DNA of 64,000 nt from Caprimulgus europaeus (GCA_907165065.1 OU015540.1:3084001-3148000); one strand, 5' to 3'; positions 23,835 through 37,700 are shown, counted from the stretch's first letter. Numbers and translations: made by a program. Notes: generated by a model not told the origin, from the sequence alone.

Positions 23835-26800
23835 ATGTGGTGCGGATGCCGCCGGCTGCTGTGGGGCCGGGTCCCGCCCGGTCGGCTCCTCCGGCCGCTT
23901 CCTCCTGCTGCCGCTGCCGCCGCCGCTGCTGCCGGGAGCGGCCCAGTGGGACCGGGTGGGGGCCGGGCCTACGCGCCACCGGCAGGTGAGGGGGCACCGG
24001 GCTGCCCGGGCCTCTCCAGCACCTTGCGGGGAGGGGGCGGCTCCATTTCCTCCCCTTTATTCCCCGTTCTTCAATTTTTTTCCTTCTTTCTTTATTTTTT
24101 CCCTCTCCTTTTTTCCCCCCCCCTTTCCCCACCCTTTTTTCCCCCCTTTCCCCACCCTTTTTTCCCCCCTTTCCCCACCCTTTTTTCCCCCTTTTCCTCC
24201 CCCTTTCCCCGTGGGGCTGGTCCCGCTGGGACCCCGGTGCCACCCCTCAAGGTCACCCCGGGCCAGGGAGGGTGCCAGCAGGGCCCTGGTGTTGTTGGGG
24301 TTTTGGGGCTGGGGGTTCACTGGCAGCACAGCCCAGCCCTCAGTGCACTGCTTTGCTTTTGTGCTTTGGTGTTTTTTATGGATTTTGAGGGATGGGGGCC
24401 CAGCCAGGGTGGTTCAGGCACATTCTGGGCCATGTATTCCCTCCCCAGATTTTGCTGGAAACATCTGAGTTTGAGGATGGTAAAATTGGCCTCGTTCTGC
24501 CTGAGGTGAGGCCGGAGTCGGTGACTCGTGGTGGGGTGTCAGGAGCCCACGGACGTGACTCGGGTGGCCATGTGTTAATCTTTCCAGAACCATCCCTCAA
24601 CAGTGGGATATTTTCTGAGGCCTCCAAGCTTCCAGGTTGCTGAGCCTGAGCAAACCCTCTGCCATTTCTCCAGCAGGAATGTCTGTTTTTAGCCTCAGAT
24701 AACAGACCTGCAGCCTGCCCTGCTCACATCACACTTCAGGAGATGAATTTATGGGTTTACAGTCTTGTTGTTGTCCTTAAGGGAACAGCTGCAGCTTCTT
24801 CCTGCCTCGTGTGAGAAGTACAAACCTTTGCAGCTGGTGTAATCCATCTCTCAGGTGTTGGGATTGTTTGAAACAGTTGCTGGTAGGAAAGGAGGCTGCT
24901 CTGGAAACTGCTCTGTGGATCCCTCAGGCTCAGCTCGCTGGTGGAGCCGGTGTCATCCTGAGCCCGAGCAGGATGTGTGGGCTGGAGGCAGCTGCAGGAG
25001 GTGGCTCCTCCTCTGGTGACTCAGTCACATGCTGCAACGTGTCCCCAGCACCATCCAGCTGTGCCTGCAATAAACCTGCCCCCGTGGGTGGCTGTGGTGG
25101 AGGGATCAGTGTCCTGGTCCTGCCCCTGCACGCCCTGAGCCTGCCAGCAGCTGTGCTGCTTCCAGAGGGTGTTTGGCTGCAGGTCAAACAGGGAATGAAT
25201 GAGATGCACTGAGGGAAATCATGATGTGGGCTGGCCCTGCGTGGGTTTGTCATCAGTGGGGGTGGATGGGGAGGTTGCTGTGCCCTGTCCCAGCTCTGCT
25301 GGGTGTCTTGTCACTTTGGGACAGAACAAACAAGGAGAGAGAGAGTTCAGGAATTAATTTATCAGACGTGATTAGAGTGGGAGAATGTGGAAAGATTGAG
25401 CCCAGAGTGACGCCCCAGAAGGGGTGCTGGGACAGGTCTGCTTTGGAATCCAGTGCTCACAGACTGTAGAAACTTGGTGTAGGTGACTGGGAGGGAGCTG
25501 AGAGCCCAGCCTGGCAGCAGTGAAGCTGGTCCTGTTCACTCACCAGTTGTGCACAGCAACACTTCCCCAGCTCCACGGCCCTTCCCCAGCTGAGTGGGGC
25601 TGGCTGGAATGCTGTGCTGCTTGGAAACTGGGGGTGAATGGGCAGCGTGTTTGTGTCCAGGGCACCTGGGTATCCACAGCACCGAGGGCTCTGTCTGTTC
25701 TGGGCTGTGATGAGGAGCAGGGGAAGGGCAGAACCTCCTCTGACTGCTCTCTGACCAGCTCTGCTTTTGCCCCTAGAGAGGAAGAGGTTTTACCAGAACG
25801 TGAGCATCTCGCAAGGAGAAGGTGAGTGCAGCTGCAGGGACGGGGCCAGGGCTGGCTCCTGGCAGGGCTGTTCTCACCCCACACCGCTTCAGCCAGGACG
25901 TGCCACACCCACAGCCCAGGCTGTGCCGGGGGGGACTTGTCACCAGCCTGCTGTGCCCCTTTCTCAGCTACAGTGAAGCTGTGTCAGGGGGAAACGGCTT
26001 CCAAGACCAAGTATGTCCAAATGATGGTGATGGTGGGAAACTCCCTGCTCCCATCAGCTCTGGCTCTGCAGCTGCTCCTGCTCTGGGGTTGTCTGTTGTT
26101 CCTTAGTCCCTGCTCCTCTTTGATTCCCCAGGATTTCTACTCTGATTCTCCAGGAGGCTTTGAAATAAACCTGGACCACCGAAAGCTGAAAACGCCCCAG
26201 GCCAAGCTCTTCACTGTCCCCAGCGAGGCCTTGGCCATTGCAGTGGCCACAGAGTGGGACTCCCAGAAAGACACCATCAAGTTCTACACTATGCACCTGG
26301 TGAGCACGGCAGGTGGGGCCACCCAGACCTTGGTGGGGTGTTGGGAGCAGTCAGGTGGAGGAAGTCAGGATTAAAGACAGGGAATTGAAATGCCAGGGGC
26401 TAAAGATGGGTTTGCCAGGCCACTGCCACGTGGCAAGGGCTTTGCCAGCTGGCAGAATGGATTCCAGAGCAGGAGCTGGGGTGTAAGCCTTGTGCAAAGG
26501 TGCATGAGATGGAGGCATCTTCTGAGAATGCTTCCTTCTGCATCCTGCCTCCTCCAGCTCTCCTGAGCACTTGCAGTGGAGTTGGCATGGCTTGGTCTAA
26601 AATGGAGGTGACTGTGTAGGCATGAGAACAGTCTCCAAATGCAGAACATGGAGAGAGCAGGTTGTCCTGATGGCCATGGAAACAGGGACAAGAGGTTGGG
26701 ACTTTGGTTGGGCACTGGGAGAACCTTGCAGTTGTGAGGGCAGTTAGATACTGGCTGGGTGACTGTTTAGGGGGGAGTCTGCATCACTGGGGGGCTTGAA

Positions 26801-29800
26801 AAGGGGCTGGACAGTGTTACTGGGGACAGCACAGGGCAGGAGGAAATAGGGTGAGCTCTGGAGCAGTCTGAGCCCTCTTCCCTGGTGCTTGATGCTCCCG
26901 AGGCTTCTGAAGCCAGTGAGAAGGTTTCTGTCATGTGAGCCATGTTCTGGCCTCAAACCCCTTTGGTTCTCTGTCTGCCACCAATTCCTCTGCTTCCTCT
27001 TGGCCTTGTACAATGAAAATTCCTCAAACCTTGAATAAGAGAGGTTGAAACTGCCTTTATCCCCCAGACCACGCTGTGCAACACGGCGCTGGACAACCCC
27101 ACGCAGCGGGACAAAGCGCAGCTGATCCGCGCGGCTGCCAAGTTCCTGGAGACCGACACGCTCTGGTACGAGCTGGGGCCTCGCTGGTGCAGGGGAGAGC
27201 TTGGCTTGGTGCACTGTGGTTTGGGGAAGGGTGGGCTCAGGGAAAGTGAGGGAAAAGGTCTGCTGTAACCCAGTCACACCAGGGCTCTGATCTGTCCTGG
27301 TTTTGAATTAGTTTAGGCCAGTCCTGCGTCTGTAAACCTGGTGGAAGTCCAGGCAGCTGAAGGGCATGAGGGAAAATGGGGATCTGGTCCTCTGCTAAAC
27401 TCTGTTTTGGAGACCTCTGTGCTGGGCAAGGGTGGGAGCAGCAGGAAATTAAGATCTCCTCAGGGGGGGGAAAAAAAAAAGCTCTCCTGTGGGGAGAGGG
27501 GAACAGGACTCCCCTGTCTGCCTCTGTGGCTTTGGTCAGGGTGGCAGGGGGAGTGCTGAGCCGAGCTGCTGGGCAAGGTGAGGCAGGAGGAGTGGCCCCT
27601 CATAAAGAATTCCAGTGGGATATGTCCCCTGCTCTAACCACTAAACCTCACTGCATCCTGCAGCTGGCTTGGGGCTGCCAGCAATTTTCTGGTTTGTGGA
27701 TAGAATTGTCCTTCCTGGAGCAACACAAAGCTCTGCATTTGGGGAGGAATGGGGGGATTGTTCCCTGTCACTGCTGCCACTGCCTGGGTGGGCAGTAGGC
27801 CCTTGCTCCCCTCGCTGTGCTCTGGGGAGGGGGCAGCTTCCTTCCCAGAGGTGTGTCCCTCAGTCTGGCAGCCTGGGAGTGAATATCCAGCGTGTTTTTG
27901 TTCTGCAATGTCCCAGCTATCGTGTGGAGGAGCCAGCTGCCTTGGCAGAGCTGCAGAAGAATGAGTGGGATCCTATTGTTGCCTGGGCTGAGAAAAGGTA
28001 AGAGGTCAAAGATGTTCCTGTCTGTTTATGCCCTGCCCTGCTGAGGCCAGGAGCTCTAGTGCTTGTGGCTGTCAGAGCTGCAGTGTTCACTAGCCCTGTG
28101 CTTTTCTAAGGGGCTGGGTGATCATTTCCAGGTACAATGTGGCAATTGGCTCCTCAACCAGCATTTTGGGGCCAAATATCCCAGCCAGCACCAAGGAGAC
28201 TTTCGTCAGCCATCTGGCATCCTACAACATGTGGGCCCTGCAAGGTGAGAGAGGCTGTGCCAGGGTGTCCTCTGCTTAGGCTGCGCCAGCAGAGGAGGCG
28301 GTTCCTCTCCACGGGGGGGAAGAGTGACTGTAATGTTTTTCTTCTCCTCCTGAGATAATCAGAATGTTGAGGTTTATGTTTTAAATCTCCAGGCCAATCC
28401 CTCAGCTGTATTTGTTAAGGGTAGGGACTCTCTGTTTAGTGCCACTCGTGTTCGTGTTCAGTGTCTGACTGTGCTGGCCTGTGAGCTGTTTGCTCTACTC
28501 TAACACAAATAACTTCTTTAATGCCAAACTCTCTTCTAACTTAGTCATCAGCTTTGTTACCAGGAAAAGAAATGGGGTTTAGTACTGAGTGTCCATGGTT
28601 CTGTGCTCTGTCCTCGCTATTTCACCCTTATAACCCACTTGATCTTACCTTATACTGCTGGATGACCCTTAAAGATAAAGAAATGAAGTAACATTTGCTT
28701 TGCTGAACTCCTCAAATGCAAGTCTTGAATGAGCAGCAGACAGTGAAACCCACAGAAGATACTAGCTGGGCAACTAAGGAAAGGTATCAGGGAGAGGATT
28801 CCTGGGACAGGACTTGCAAAGCCTTGGTAAAGATACTCTGAGCATTACTTCTCTTCCTAATTGGTAGTGTGGGCAGGCAGGATGGGAGGGAGGTGGTTAT
28901 AGATGTGGACAACTCTTGTAGCACCAGTGGACAAGTCCCTCTCACCCTGGACTTTCATCTGAGCTCCAGAGGATTTGGACCTGGATGGGTATCTCGTCCC
29001 TTTGCACAGGACAGGTTTGTGGCAGAATCAAAGGAGGTGGTTTCCAAGGCATAGCCTTTGTCACCGCAGTGACAGTGGCCAGGAGGGCGCTTGGTGTCTG
29101 CTGTTAACTGCAGATCTGACACTTAGGTGCCCAGATGCAAGTGGGAGGTGTCACTGTCCTCGAGGAGGTGCTGCACCCTGGCTGTCTCTTCAGAGAATGT
29201 GAAGATGCTGCTGTAATGCTGCAGAAAACAACTGTGAATCTTGTTTGTTTTGGGTTATTTCCAGGTATAGAATATATAATCACCCAGCTGAAATCTCTGA
29301 TTCTGGCCATGGGCCTGATTGACAGGCACATCACAGTAGAGAAAGCCGTGCTCCTGTCTCGCCTGGAGGAGGAATACCAGGTAAATGATGTTCCAGAACA
29401 GCCCTATAATTCCAACAGCAATAATCTCAGCATGACAAATGCATCTCCCACCACAATAACTGGCAAGGGAAGTGCCTGCTACTGCAAGAGAGGTCTCACT
29501 CTGCCAGTCTCCCCATTTGTGAGAGTTTGGAGCATGCTGCTGTAGGGCAACATCATGGGCACACCAGCCCAGAGTGCTCCTGGGGCTGCCAGTTTCTTTT
29601 TGCAGAACCCAGATGGCTGATTTTCTCCCTCTCTAATCTGAAGTCTAAAGTCATGGTTGGCTTCTCTTGCTGTGGGTCATCCAGCCTGGAGGCCCTGGTA
29701 CACACCAAGCTAATAACTTGCTTGCTGGAAACTGGCCTGGCATGAAGCTCTCCCTGCCCCAAAAGTGGCTGAAGTTGATGGGAATCTTTTCATCCTCCCT

Positions 29801-30144
29801 TTAGGGGGCTTTGCTTCAGTCACCAGCGCAGATGAAGCACGTCCTTCCACCAAACTCATCTGGAGATCTCCCTACCCCCATAGTCAGTGATCAGCACAGC
29901 TCCCCGAGGGGTTAGCTGTGTTTCCACAAAAGGGAGGCTGAGAGTTGCTGAGCAGCTCTGCATAAAATCCAGTTCTGAACTGACTCATGTTCCTCCTCTC
30001 CTTCAGATTCGGCGGTGGGGCAAGGTGGAATGGGCCCATGACTATGATCTGTGCGAGCTGCGCGCTCGCACCGCAGCTGGGACCCTCTTTGTTCACCTCT
30101 GCTCAGAGAGCTCGACTGTAAAACACAAGCTGCTGCAGGATTGA
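23835..30144 (+). CDS. ATPAF2: ATPAF2, ATP synthase mitochondrial F1 complex assembly factor 2 (complete, 8 exons, 295 aa)
   Basis: Mitochondrial matrix chaperone of the ATP12 family. It binds free F1 alpha subunit until the alpha3-beta3 hexamer forms (family knowledge). Exons: 23835-23985, 25777-25821, 26154-26299, 27068-27165, 27917-27997, 28132-28244, 29265-29380, 30007-30144; 888 nt, 295 aa plus TGA. Human is 289 aa. Residues 1-50 are Arg/Ala/Pro-rich with no acidic residue, as in a mitochondrial presequence, and include a nine-alanine run. The ATP12 domain starts at [11 protein letters not shown] (from residue 51) and runs to [16 protein letters not shown]. Trp100 in ATEWDSQ corresponds to human Trp94, whose substitution is linked to complex V deficiency. 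All seven introns are GT-AG; the intron 4 donor is GTACGA. The ATG sits in a good Kozak context (GCCGCCATGT). It shares a promoter with GID4 and converges on DRC3. Confidence 0.98.
24115..24212 (+). repeat. 23-bp pyrimidine minisatellite, ATPAF2 intron 1
   Basis: About 3.5 copies of a unit containing CCCTTTCCCCACCC and TTTTTTCCCC, with ACCC recurring at 24131, 24154 and 24177 (period 23). The strand is almost purely C and T, with single A bases. Confidence 0.88.
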
Positions 30145-30588
30145 GGCTGCTGGGCTGGGCACAGGAGGAAAATGCCTGGCTGTGAATTGCTGCTGGATGG
30201 TAACCACCCTCCTGCCACCACATCTTTCCTGGGATCAGCCTTGTGCTGAGGAGCTGTGACTTTGTGGGCAACTCCTTGCTTGGACTGCTTGCTGCAGTGC
30301 AGCACCAGCGGTTTTGAGCTCAGGAGGGAAGTCAAGGTGAGCTTCCTCTGCATCCCCAGGACAGCAGCCCTGTCCATTGCCAGTGTCTGTAACTCATCAG
30401 AGGAGCTTCCCTGAAAGAAACAGTTTCCTGGGCAGGGTGCAGCACAGACATACCCAGCATATGCCACATGTCTTCATAGCTGCCAGCTCCTGACACACAC
30501 TTGTTATGGAAATCTGAAAACAGACTCCATTGCATCTGTTCTTCATCCCTCAGTGTGCCTGTCTGTAACACCAGGGTCTCTCTGTTTG

Positions 30589-30594
30589 ATTAAA
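30589..30594 (+). terminator. Candidate ATPAF2 poly(A) signal ATTAAA
   Basis: The first hexamer after the ATPAF2 stop (30144) is ATTAAA, about 445 nt downstream, giving a 3' UTR of roughly 30145-30615. No AATAAA precedes it. Confidence 0.45.
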
Positions 30595-30615
30595 GGCGTG
30601 CCCCTGCGAGGTACT

Positions 30616-31552
30616 GAGAGCCAACGCTGCTGAGTATTTCTTTCTTTTAATCACCACACTGTGGTGTAGGTCCTGAGCTGCCAGGCTCCAGGCAGGTGTG
30701 GGGATGGCTGCAGGCAGGAAAAAAACAAAACCACAGAGCAGAGCAGACACTAACTACCAAATAGATCTGCTCCCTCTGCATCTGTATGTGAGCCTCTCCC
30801 TGTGAGGTGCCCTGTCCTTGTGGCCAAGGAGAAGCAGGGAGAAGACTGAGCAATCCTGAAGCAAGAAGGGGGGAAATGTGGGCTCCTGCCATCTTTGAAA
30901 GCACAGGGCACTGTGAGCTAAATCTGTGTCTGACAGGTAGCTGCAGCCACGGGGCTTTCAGAGAGGCCCATTCTCTCCCCACACTGTGGATACAGCCACC
31001 TCCTCATTTAACCTCCCCACCTTTCTCCTTGCTGCTTGTCTCGAGCAGTACTGCCCTGGCCAGCATCGTTCCTCGGGAGCTGCCCACAAGTGAGCGTAGC
31101 AGCTGCTGTCACCGAGCGAGGAGGGGAATTAATGACTCCTGGCTTGGCCGTTGCGAGCAGCGCTGTGTGAGCTCCTGTGGAACCATTGATTTCCCTTCCT
31201 GCGAGCTGGGGGCTGCGCTGTTCATGCTGCAGAAAACTGGCGGTGAGAGGACCAGGCTCCCAGGCACGCAGAGCCCCCGCCAGCCTTGTGCTTGCTGAGC
31301 TGGAAACCTGCTGTTATCTCGGGGGTGGTTTGATGGAGAGTGCTCCTCTCCCAGGCTGCTGCCGCCTGCCCGCGGCTCACAGGTTCCTGCCGCCGCGCTT
31401 GCAGGTACTAAAGCTTTCAGGCATGATGTGCTACCATGATTTGGTTCAATCAGCTCACAGCTGATCCATAACCCCTTGTGACCAGGTCTAAGCTCTGTCT
31501 GCACAGGCTTCATGCCAACATGATGGAAGAGACAGAGCTTCATATGCTTCTC
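30616..31552. other. Intergenic gap between convergent ATPAF2 and DRC3
   Basis: No coding signal, repeat or RNA gene could be supported. It lies between the inferred poly(A) sites of the two genes. Confidence 0.5.
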
Positions 31553-31570
31553 CAGAGTCAATAACTATCT

Positions 31571-31576
31571 TTTATT
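31571..31576 (-). terminator. DRC3 poly(A) signal AATAAA
   Basis: TTTATT on plus, AATAAA on minus, 156 nt after the DRC3 stop codon. It implies a short 3' UTR (about 31553-31731) and leaves roughly 0.9 kb between the convergent DRC3 and ATPAF2 3' ends. Confidence 0.6.
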
Positions 31577-31731
31577 TGCTGCTTATGGTGGGATGGAAGA
31601 AGTTACGCCTTTGGCCTGGAATGTCCCAGGTAGCTCAGGCGTAGAGAGGCAGCCGTCCCTGCTGGGTGTGCTGCTGCTGGGGGCTGTCCTGTGTGCCCCC
31701 AGCTAAGGCAGCTGCCCAGTCCATGGCAGAT

Positions 31732-34700
31732 TTACTCCCCTGGCTCCAGGATCTCGATGTTATCCAGCTCCTCCTGCAGATTGTCGATGTACTGAATGAT
31801 CTCTTTGATATGGTCACGGTTTCTATCAATCTCATCTTGGAAAGCCTGAACAGATTGAAACCAAGCAGTGAATCAGCAGCTTGTCAGGGTCCCTGGAGCA
31901 CAGAAGGCTCCAGCAAAGATGAGGGAGCATCTTTCCTAGCAGCATCCCCCCTACTTGGGCCAGACCTGTGTGTGCCCCATCCCCCTGAGCGCGAGGGTCT
32001 CTTACCTTCTCGGTGACGGAAGCCTCCCAGCGGTAGGTGTTGCTGAGGATGTCGCTCTCGCGCTTATCGATCTTCCGCAGGCGGATGCTGTGGGACCTGT
32101 TGACTGCGTTGACAATGGTGTTTTTGTCCACAAGAAGCTGGGAGATAACGTGACCGGATGAGAGGAGGGGGGCAGGCACGTAGTGAAAGCAGCAGAGCTC
32201 ACAACTGCAGTGCTCAGGGGAAGAAAATCAGCCCTCTGTTTCAGATGGACAAAACCTTGGTCATCAGGATGAACCCAGTGCTTTACCCTTTGTCTGTGCC
32301 TCGTGGTGGTGTAGTGGAGTATTACCTTGGGTGGGGAAACTGAGGCAGTACCCTCAGCCTTACCTCAGCAGTGCCTGCTGCTGAGTGCTTTGCTGCAGCA
32401 CACGGCGAGCCCCTGGGGGCAGCTGGTGTTGGAGGAAGGCAGCAAATGCTCCAGCACGCCTGGCCCAGCAGGTGTGGGAAGTGGAAAATCACACTTGGAA
32501 GAGTCTCTTGCACTAGTGGCACTGGCTGTAAATCTTCTCTTTTGGTTTGTTTTGTTTTTTTTGGAGAGTCCCAGCTTCTAATTGAAGCAGTGACTTCCCT
32601 CATGGCTCTATAGAGAGGGTGGCTTTGCTAAACCCTAATGACTTTCCTCCTGCAGCCAAGTGCAGCTGTTGAACAAATGAAGATTGCTTCTCCGTGGCGA
32701 TGGATGGCAGCGAGGCAAAATGGGTGCGCAGCAACGGCGCGGAACCGCAGCCATCTGCACAGGCCATAAAGCACGGAGCTCCCCCGGGGCCCAGGGGTCT
32801 GTTCTGTCTGTTAGCTCTCAATTACCTGCAGTACTGGTGGGGCTGGGGTAATCTGGACAGAGCAAAAACCACAGCAAATGCAAAACTCGAGTCGTTTAGT
32901 CACTAAATGAAGGAATATTGGAAGCAAAAAGCTCAGCAGCGTGGCTGACTGGAGCACTGCAGTGATCTTTGTGCTTCCTGAAAGGCTCCTGGGGTCTTTG
33001 ATACCACAACAAGACTGAGGGCTCAGTGGAAAGCCCCATATGAAATGTCACGTCCTGGCCTTGGATCAGCTCATGGGCTGGGGAGCTCTAGGAAGGGCTT
33101 TTGGAATCACAGAGGCAAACAGAGCCCTGGTGCAAGAAAGTCAGAGCAGTGGTCAGATTCTTCTAGGGGGGAAGGCAGAATCTGAACAAAACCAGCTGTG
33201 AGTGCAACAAAGATGCTGCCTGAGTGCCTGCTGGGTTGGGGCTGTCTGGAAATCCGCCAGAGATGTGAGTTGTGCTGGAGGCAGGAGAGACACTTCCTCA
33301 GCACCTCTCCTGGGCTGCTGCCACCAGCTCTGGCAGCACCTAGGGAAGCCTGCAGTGCAGTTATCTTCTCTCCTAGTCAACGGAGATGCCTGGGGGTGCT
33401 GCAATTCAGCCAGGCAGCTGGGGCCTCTTGGGAGGAGGTTGTGCTCTGGTTTAGGCATGGCTCTAGCAGTACTGAGAAAACTTGTCCCTTTAGAGAAGAG
33501 GCTGTGACCTCCTCTTCTTGCCATCTCCCAACAGAGATTAATTTTTTTTTTATGCTCTCACCATTTGAACATCAGCTGGCAAATCCTCATCAAGCTCATT
33601 CTTCCCTGATTTCTCCAGTGTGGTGGTGGAGATCTCCTCCAGCAGCTTTTCATGGTGACGGTTTTCCAGGTCCCGGCACTGGGTCATCGTATAGGTGATG
33701 GTTAAGGAAAAAGCTGAGCAGATCACTCATTTCTAGAGGTGAAATGATCTCCTGTAACTAGAGACTGAGTGTCCACACAGTGGACATCCATGAGGAAGAA
33801 CCTGGCTGCTGCCAGAAGCTGCTGTGGTGTCAGCATAGACACTTTCTGCTCTTAGTTGCAGCTCACACACATCAGGTCTCATCCTTGCTGCAATAAATTA
33901 AGCAGAACTAAGAATGGGCCTAGGTTTGGAAAGGAAATTGAGGGAGGGCTCCCAGGATATAAGCTAAACTTTAAATACGGTGCAATTATTTACACCAGGC
34001 CAACAGATGTAGATATTTAGTGTAACCTGTCATTGAAACATTTCCGTATTCTCATCTCACTTTGTTCCAGAAAACATCCACACCACAAAAATAAAGACCT
34101 TTCAAAGAAACATCAACAAGAATTGTAGGTATTTCTTTGGCTGCTATGGCAAGAATGTACATAACAGTCCAACCAGATCTTCCCAGGGCTGTGTCATGGC
34201 TGTGGGGAGAAGAAAGGAAGATTCCCAACGGGGTGAAAGCTCCATAAGTCCTACAGACTTTCAGCACAGGCTCTCCAGAGTTTCCACAGAGAGAAGCTGG
34301 GCACCTTAAATGGCTCTTCTTGCAAAGCTGGGAAAAGACCTTTTCTGTTGATTTAGAAAAAATTAATAAAATTCTATGCTGATGGCTCATTTCTGGGTTT
34401 AGTGGTGAGATATACACACACACATCACTGGGAGGTCCAGGCCAACATACTGTCAAAAGGATATATCTCTTTAATGTTCTCAATGAATGTTGATGCTATC
34501 ACAGCAATGTTTCCTTTAAAATCCTTTATTAGTTCCTTAACAGAGAGAAAAAGAAGAAATATGACAATGAAAACCTGCATAAACATAAAAGGGAGTCAGG
34601 GAGTCTAGGAAGAATCTACAATTAATTATAATTTGGACTCACTGCTGTTATTAGCACAGTCTGAACTGCCTCAAGCATTTAAAGTGTTTTGAAAGTGTCC

Positions 34701-37700
34701 TTCAGGGACAGACAATCAGAATCAGTTTATTGGAGGGAAGCTGACTGAATGAAACCTTTACTGGGTGTCTGGCACAAGCCAGCTGATCCTTTTTTACCCT
34801 CACCTAAGTCATGCACAGAGTGCTGTATTCCCGTGTGCTGCCATGCTGCAGTCCCCTTGTATGTGTGAAGAGCCTCTTGTCAGAAGCATAACCAATGCCT
34901 GGGCTTACTGCAGCTTTTATATTAGTCCTCAGAGCTAAAATTGCTGCTGCCTTTCTCAAAAATGGTTGATGGAAAAAAAAATCTGTGAAGTGTTGCACTT
35001 CAGTGTCTTAATACAACAGCTCAAATCCAGCTACTGAAATCCTGCAGCTCCAGGAGGGCAGGCAGGGAGCAATGCTTCTGCTCAGCCCATCACTGACTGC
35101 AGATACAGGAGGACCAACTCCAAAAACACTAAAAGGCACGATCCTGATGCAGTGAGGAATCCATTTTGAGCTGCTGCTTTCTGTCATGCACATTCACAGA
35201 TGTAAACTGCTGCATCTGGTTGCACACAGGCCCCAGCTCCTGCCTGCTAATTTTTAAACAGGTTTTTAAAAAAAAATAAAAAAAATAAAAGGAAAAAGAA
35301 GATGCACATTAGCAGCCCTGCCCTAGTTTTTGAGGAAAAGTCTAGGGAGAAAAAAAGGCAGCTAATATGCAAGCAAATGCAGGAAGCTGAGCAGGAATGT
35401 GTGTAATCTCATTCATGGCAAAGATCAAAGAATTACACCTCTGGAATCCCAAACACACACCCCATGCTGTGCAGCGACTTCTGTACGCAGACCTGTACAG
35501 TGACTGAAGGACCCCAAGTCCCTTCCTCTAAAGTCTAGGAGATCAGCTTGGATAGATGTGAAGATATTGTGCTCTGCTCTGAGATACAGAAATCTGTTGC
35601 AATGGATCAATGTCCAGGGCTTGATCTCACACAGATCAGCTCTGAGCAGAGAAAGACTTGGATGGAGACAAAACATCAGCCTGACTGGAGGACCCCTGTC
35701 CCCCTCCTTGTGCAACGGGCTGTTAAACAGAGGGATGCAGCAACAGAAAAATTACCCCTCCATCTTCTGGGTGTGAGGTCTCCCAGGTATGTGCTTGACC
35801 CTTACCTCCAGGTGGTCAGCAATCAGCATTTCCAAGATCATGAGAGCTTTTGAGAGCTGAAGTATGTCCTCCTTGTACTGGGCTCGTTTAGACTCAGCAA
35901 TATCATAACTGCTGGCATTATGAATCTCATCCAGCCTCTAAACACAGAGATACATAAATTACTTACAGTTTGTGTTCAGCACTCCATTGCAATTTAATTA
36001 ACTTGTTACATATGTGAGAAAAGTTCCTGCTGCTGATTAGCTGAAATGAAATGTGATGATTCAGGATGTCTCCAGATTTACATGCTGGGTAGTCAACACT
36101 GCTGAGGTGTGCTGCCCCGTTAACGATGCAGGAGCAATGCAGTGCAATCAGTGAAAATGCTTCCTCATCCTCCAGTCAGCAGAAGACTTTGCTCCTTCTA
36201 TGCTTCCAACTTTGGTTCCCCTTCTGATAACATTTCCAGTAAAAAATAAATTATGAGATTCTTGACATTGCTGGCCATGAAGAAGAGATTAACAATTATT
36301 TCGTATATAGAAATGCAGGCCTAAATCCTGATCCCCTTCACGTCAAGGAGAATCTTGATTGACTTCTGTAGGGTCAGGATTTAGTATTCTGAATATGGGA
36401 TACCTATCATTGCCTGCCTTCCTCTTACAGCAAGGATTTATTGCCCTTCAGAATTAAATATTGACGTCCGTTTTGTATCAGACAAGATTTATGTTTTCTT
36501 GGACCAAAAAAATCCTCTCGTGCTGAGCAATGGATTATTTTCAAGTCTGTTCAAAATAAGTTAACAATCAAATGTTAATAGGAGGAAAAAATATATGTGT
36601 CTTAAGATGTCTAATCCACTTCTCCTGAGAGGGAACAGAACAGGCTAAAATAGAGAATTCTGACTAAAATAATTGGCAAGACTCACGTCTGAAAATGGAC
36701 TGGGTTACCCAAACTGTGACGTGGTAAAAGTGGGGAAGGGGAGCAAGTTATCTTCTTTTCTAATGTAAACAAGTTATGAGGCTCAAAAAGCTCCCCAGCC
36801 ATTCAAGCTGCAGCTCTGGGAGCAGTAACTTCGAAGTTCAAGGTCTTTAATGCTTCTTTGCTCCTTAACCACCTTCAGAGAGCAGAGGTATGTTGCAGGT
36901 TACCCAAGTTTGCATGAAGGGATTACAGCGAGACAGCAGCCCCTATGAGTGGCTTACAGATGTCAGGCTGCTGGGATCTCTGCACCCTTTGAACTCCTCC
37001 AGCAATTTTAAATGAATGGGGCAATGCTGTTAAAACACAGTGGGGTTTTTTTTTGACATCAACTCCTCCAGTATTTATATGAAAATTGTCACACTGACCA
37101 CTGTGTCCTGTTCTTACAGCTCAATCCATAGCTGAGCCTGCAGGTCATCCGAGAAAGATGAAGGGCCAAAATCTGGTCTCATCCATATTTCTTTGGGTTT
37201 GATTTTGGGGTTTGTTGGTTTGGTTTTGTGGGGTTTTTGTGTCTTTTTTTTAAATGGAAGATGATAGAATTGTTTGGTTGGAAAAGATCTTCGAGATCAT
37301 TGAGTCCAACGTATGTGTCCACTACTAAATAAAAAGATATATCAGGGATTCAAGTGCAAGTTAACTGAACAGAAATATCAATCTTTCTATGTTGCCTCCT
37401 GGTGAGGCTGCAAAGTCACGTCCCAGCTAGAACTGATGGACTTGGTTTGCCAGCATGAGTCAGCAAGGTTCAAGGACCCGGCGCAGAGTGACTCAGCAGG
37501 CTGCCAGCCTGTGACAAGGCACCTAAATAAAAGTGACCTGGATTTCAAAGGGAGCCAGCGCTCGTGACTCTCCCTGCTGTCAGTTGTCAGGGCCTTGCTC
37601 TGCTCAGCTGACAGTGGTACCAGGCTTTAGCCCCCCCCCTTATTTTTTCTGTGGAAACAAAATAATGATCCACCCTATTATACATGGCCAGAAAAGGATC

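Noticed and set aside
23425-24243. Far upstream extension of the GID4 frame, including Lys/Gly-rich repeats
   Set aside because: It crosses ATPAF2 exon 1 and the pyrimidine minisatellite, and the repeat yields an artificial KKGG pattern. Only the part touching MPVR is kept as a finding.
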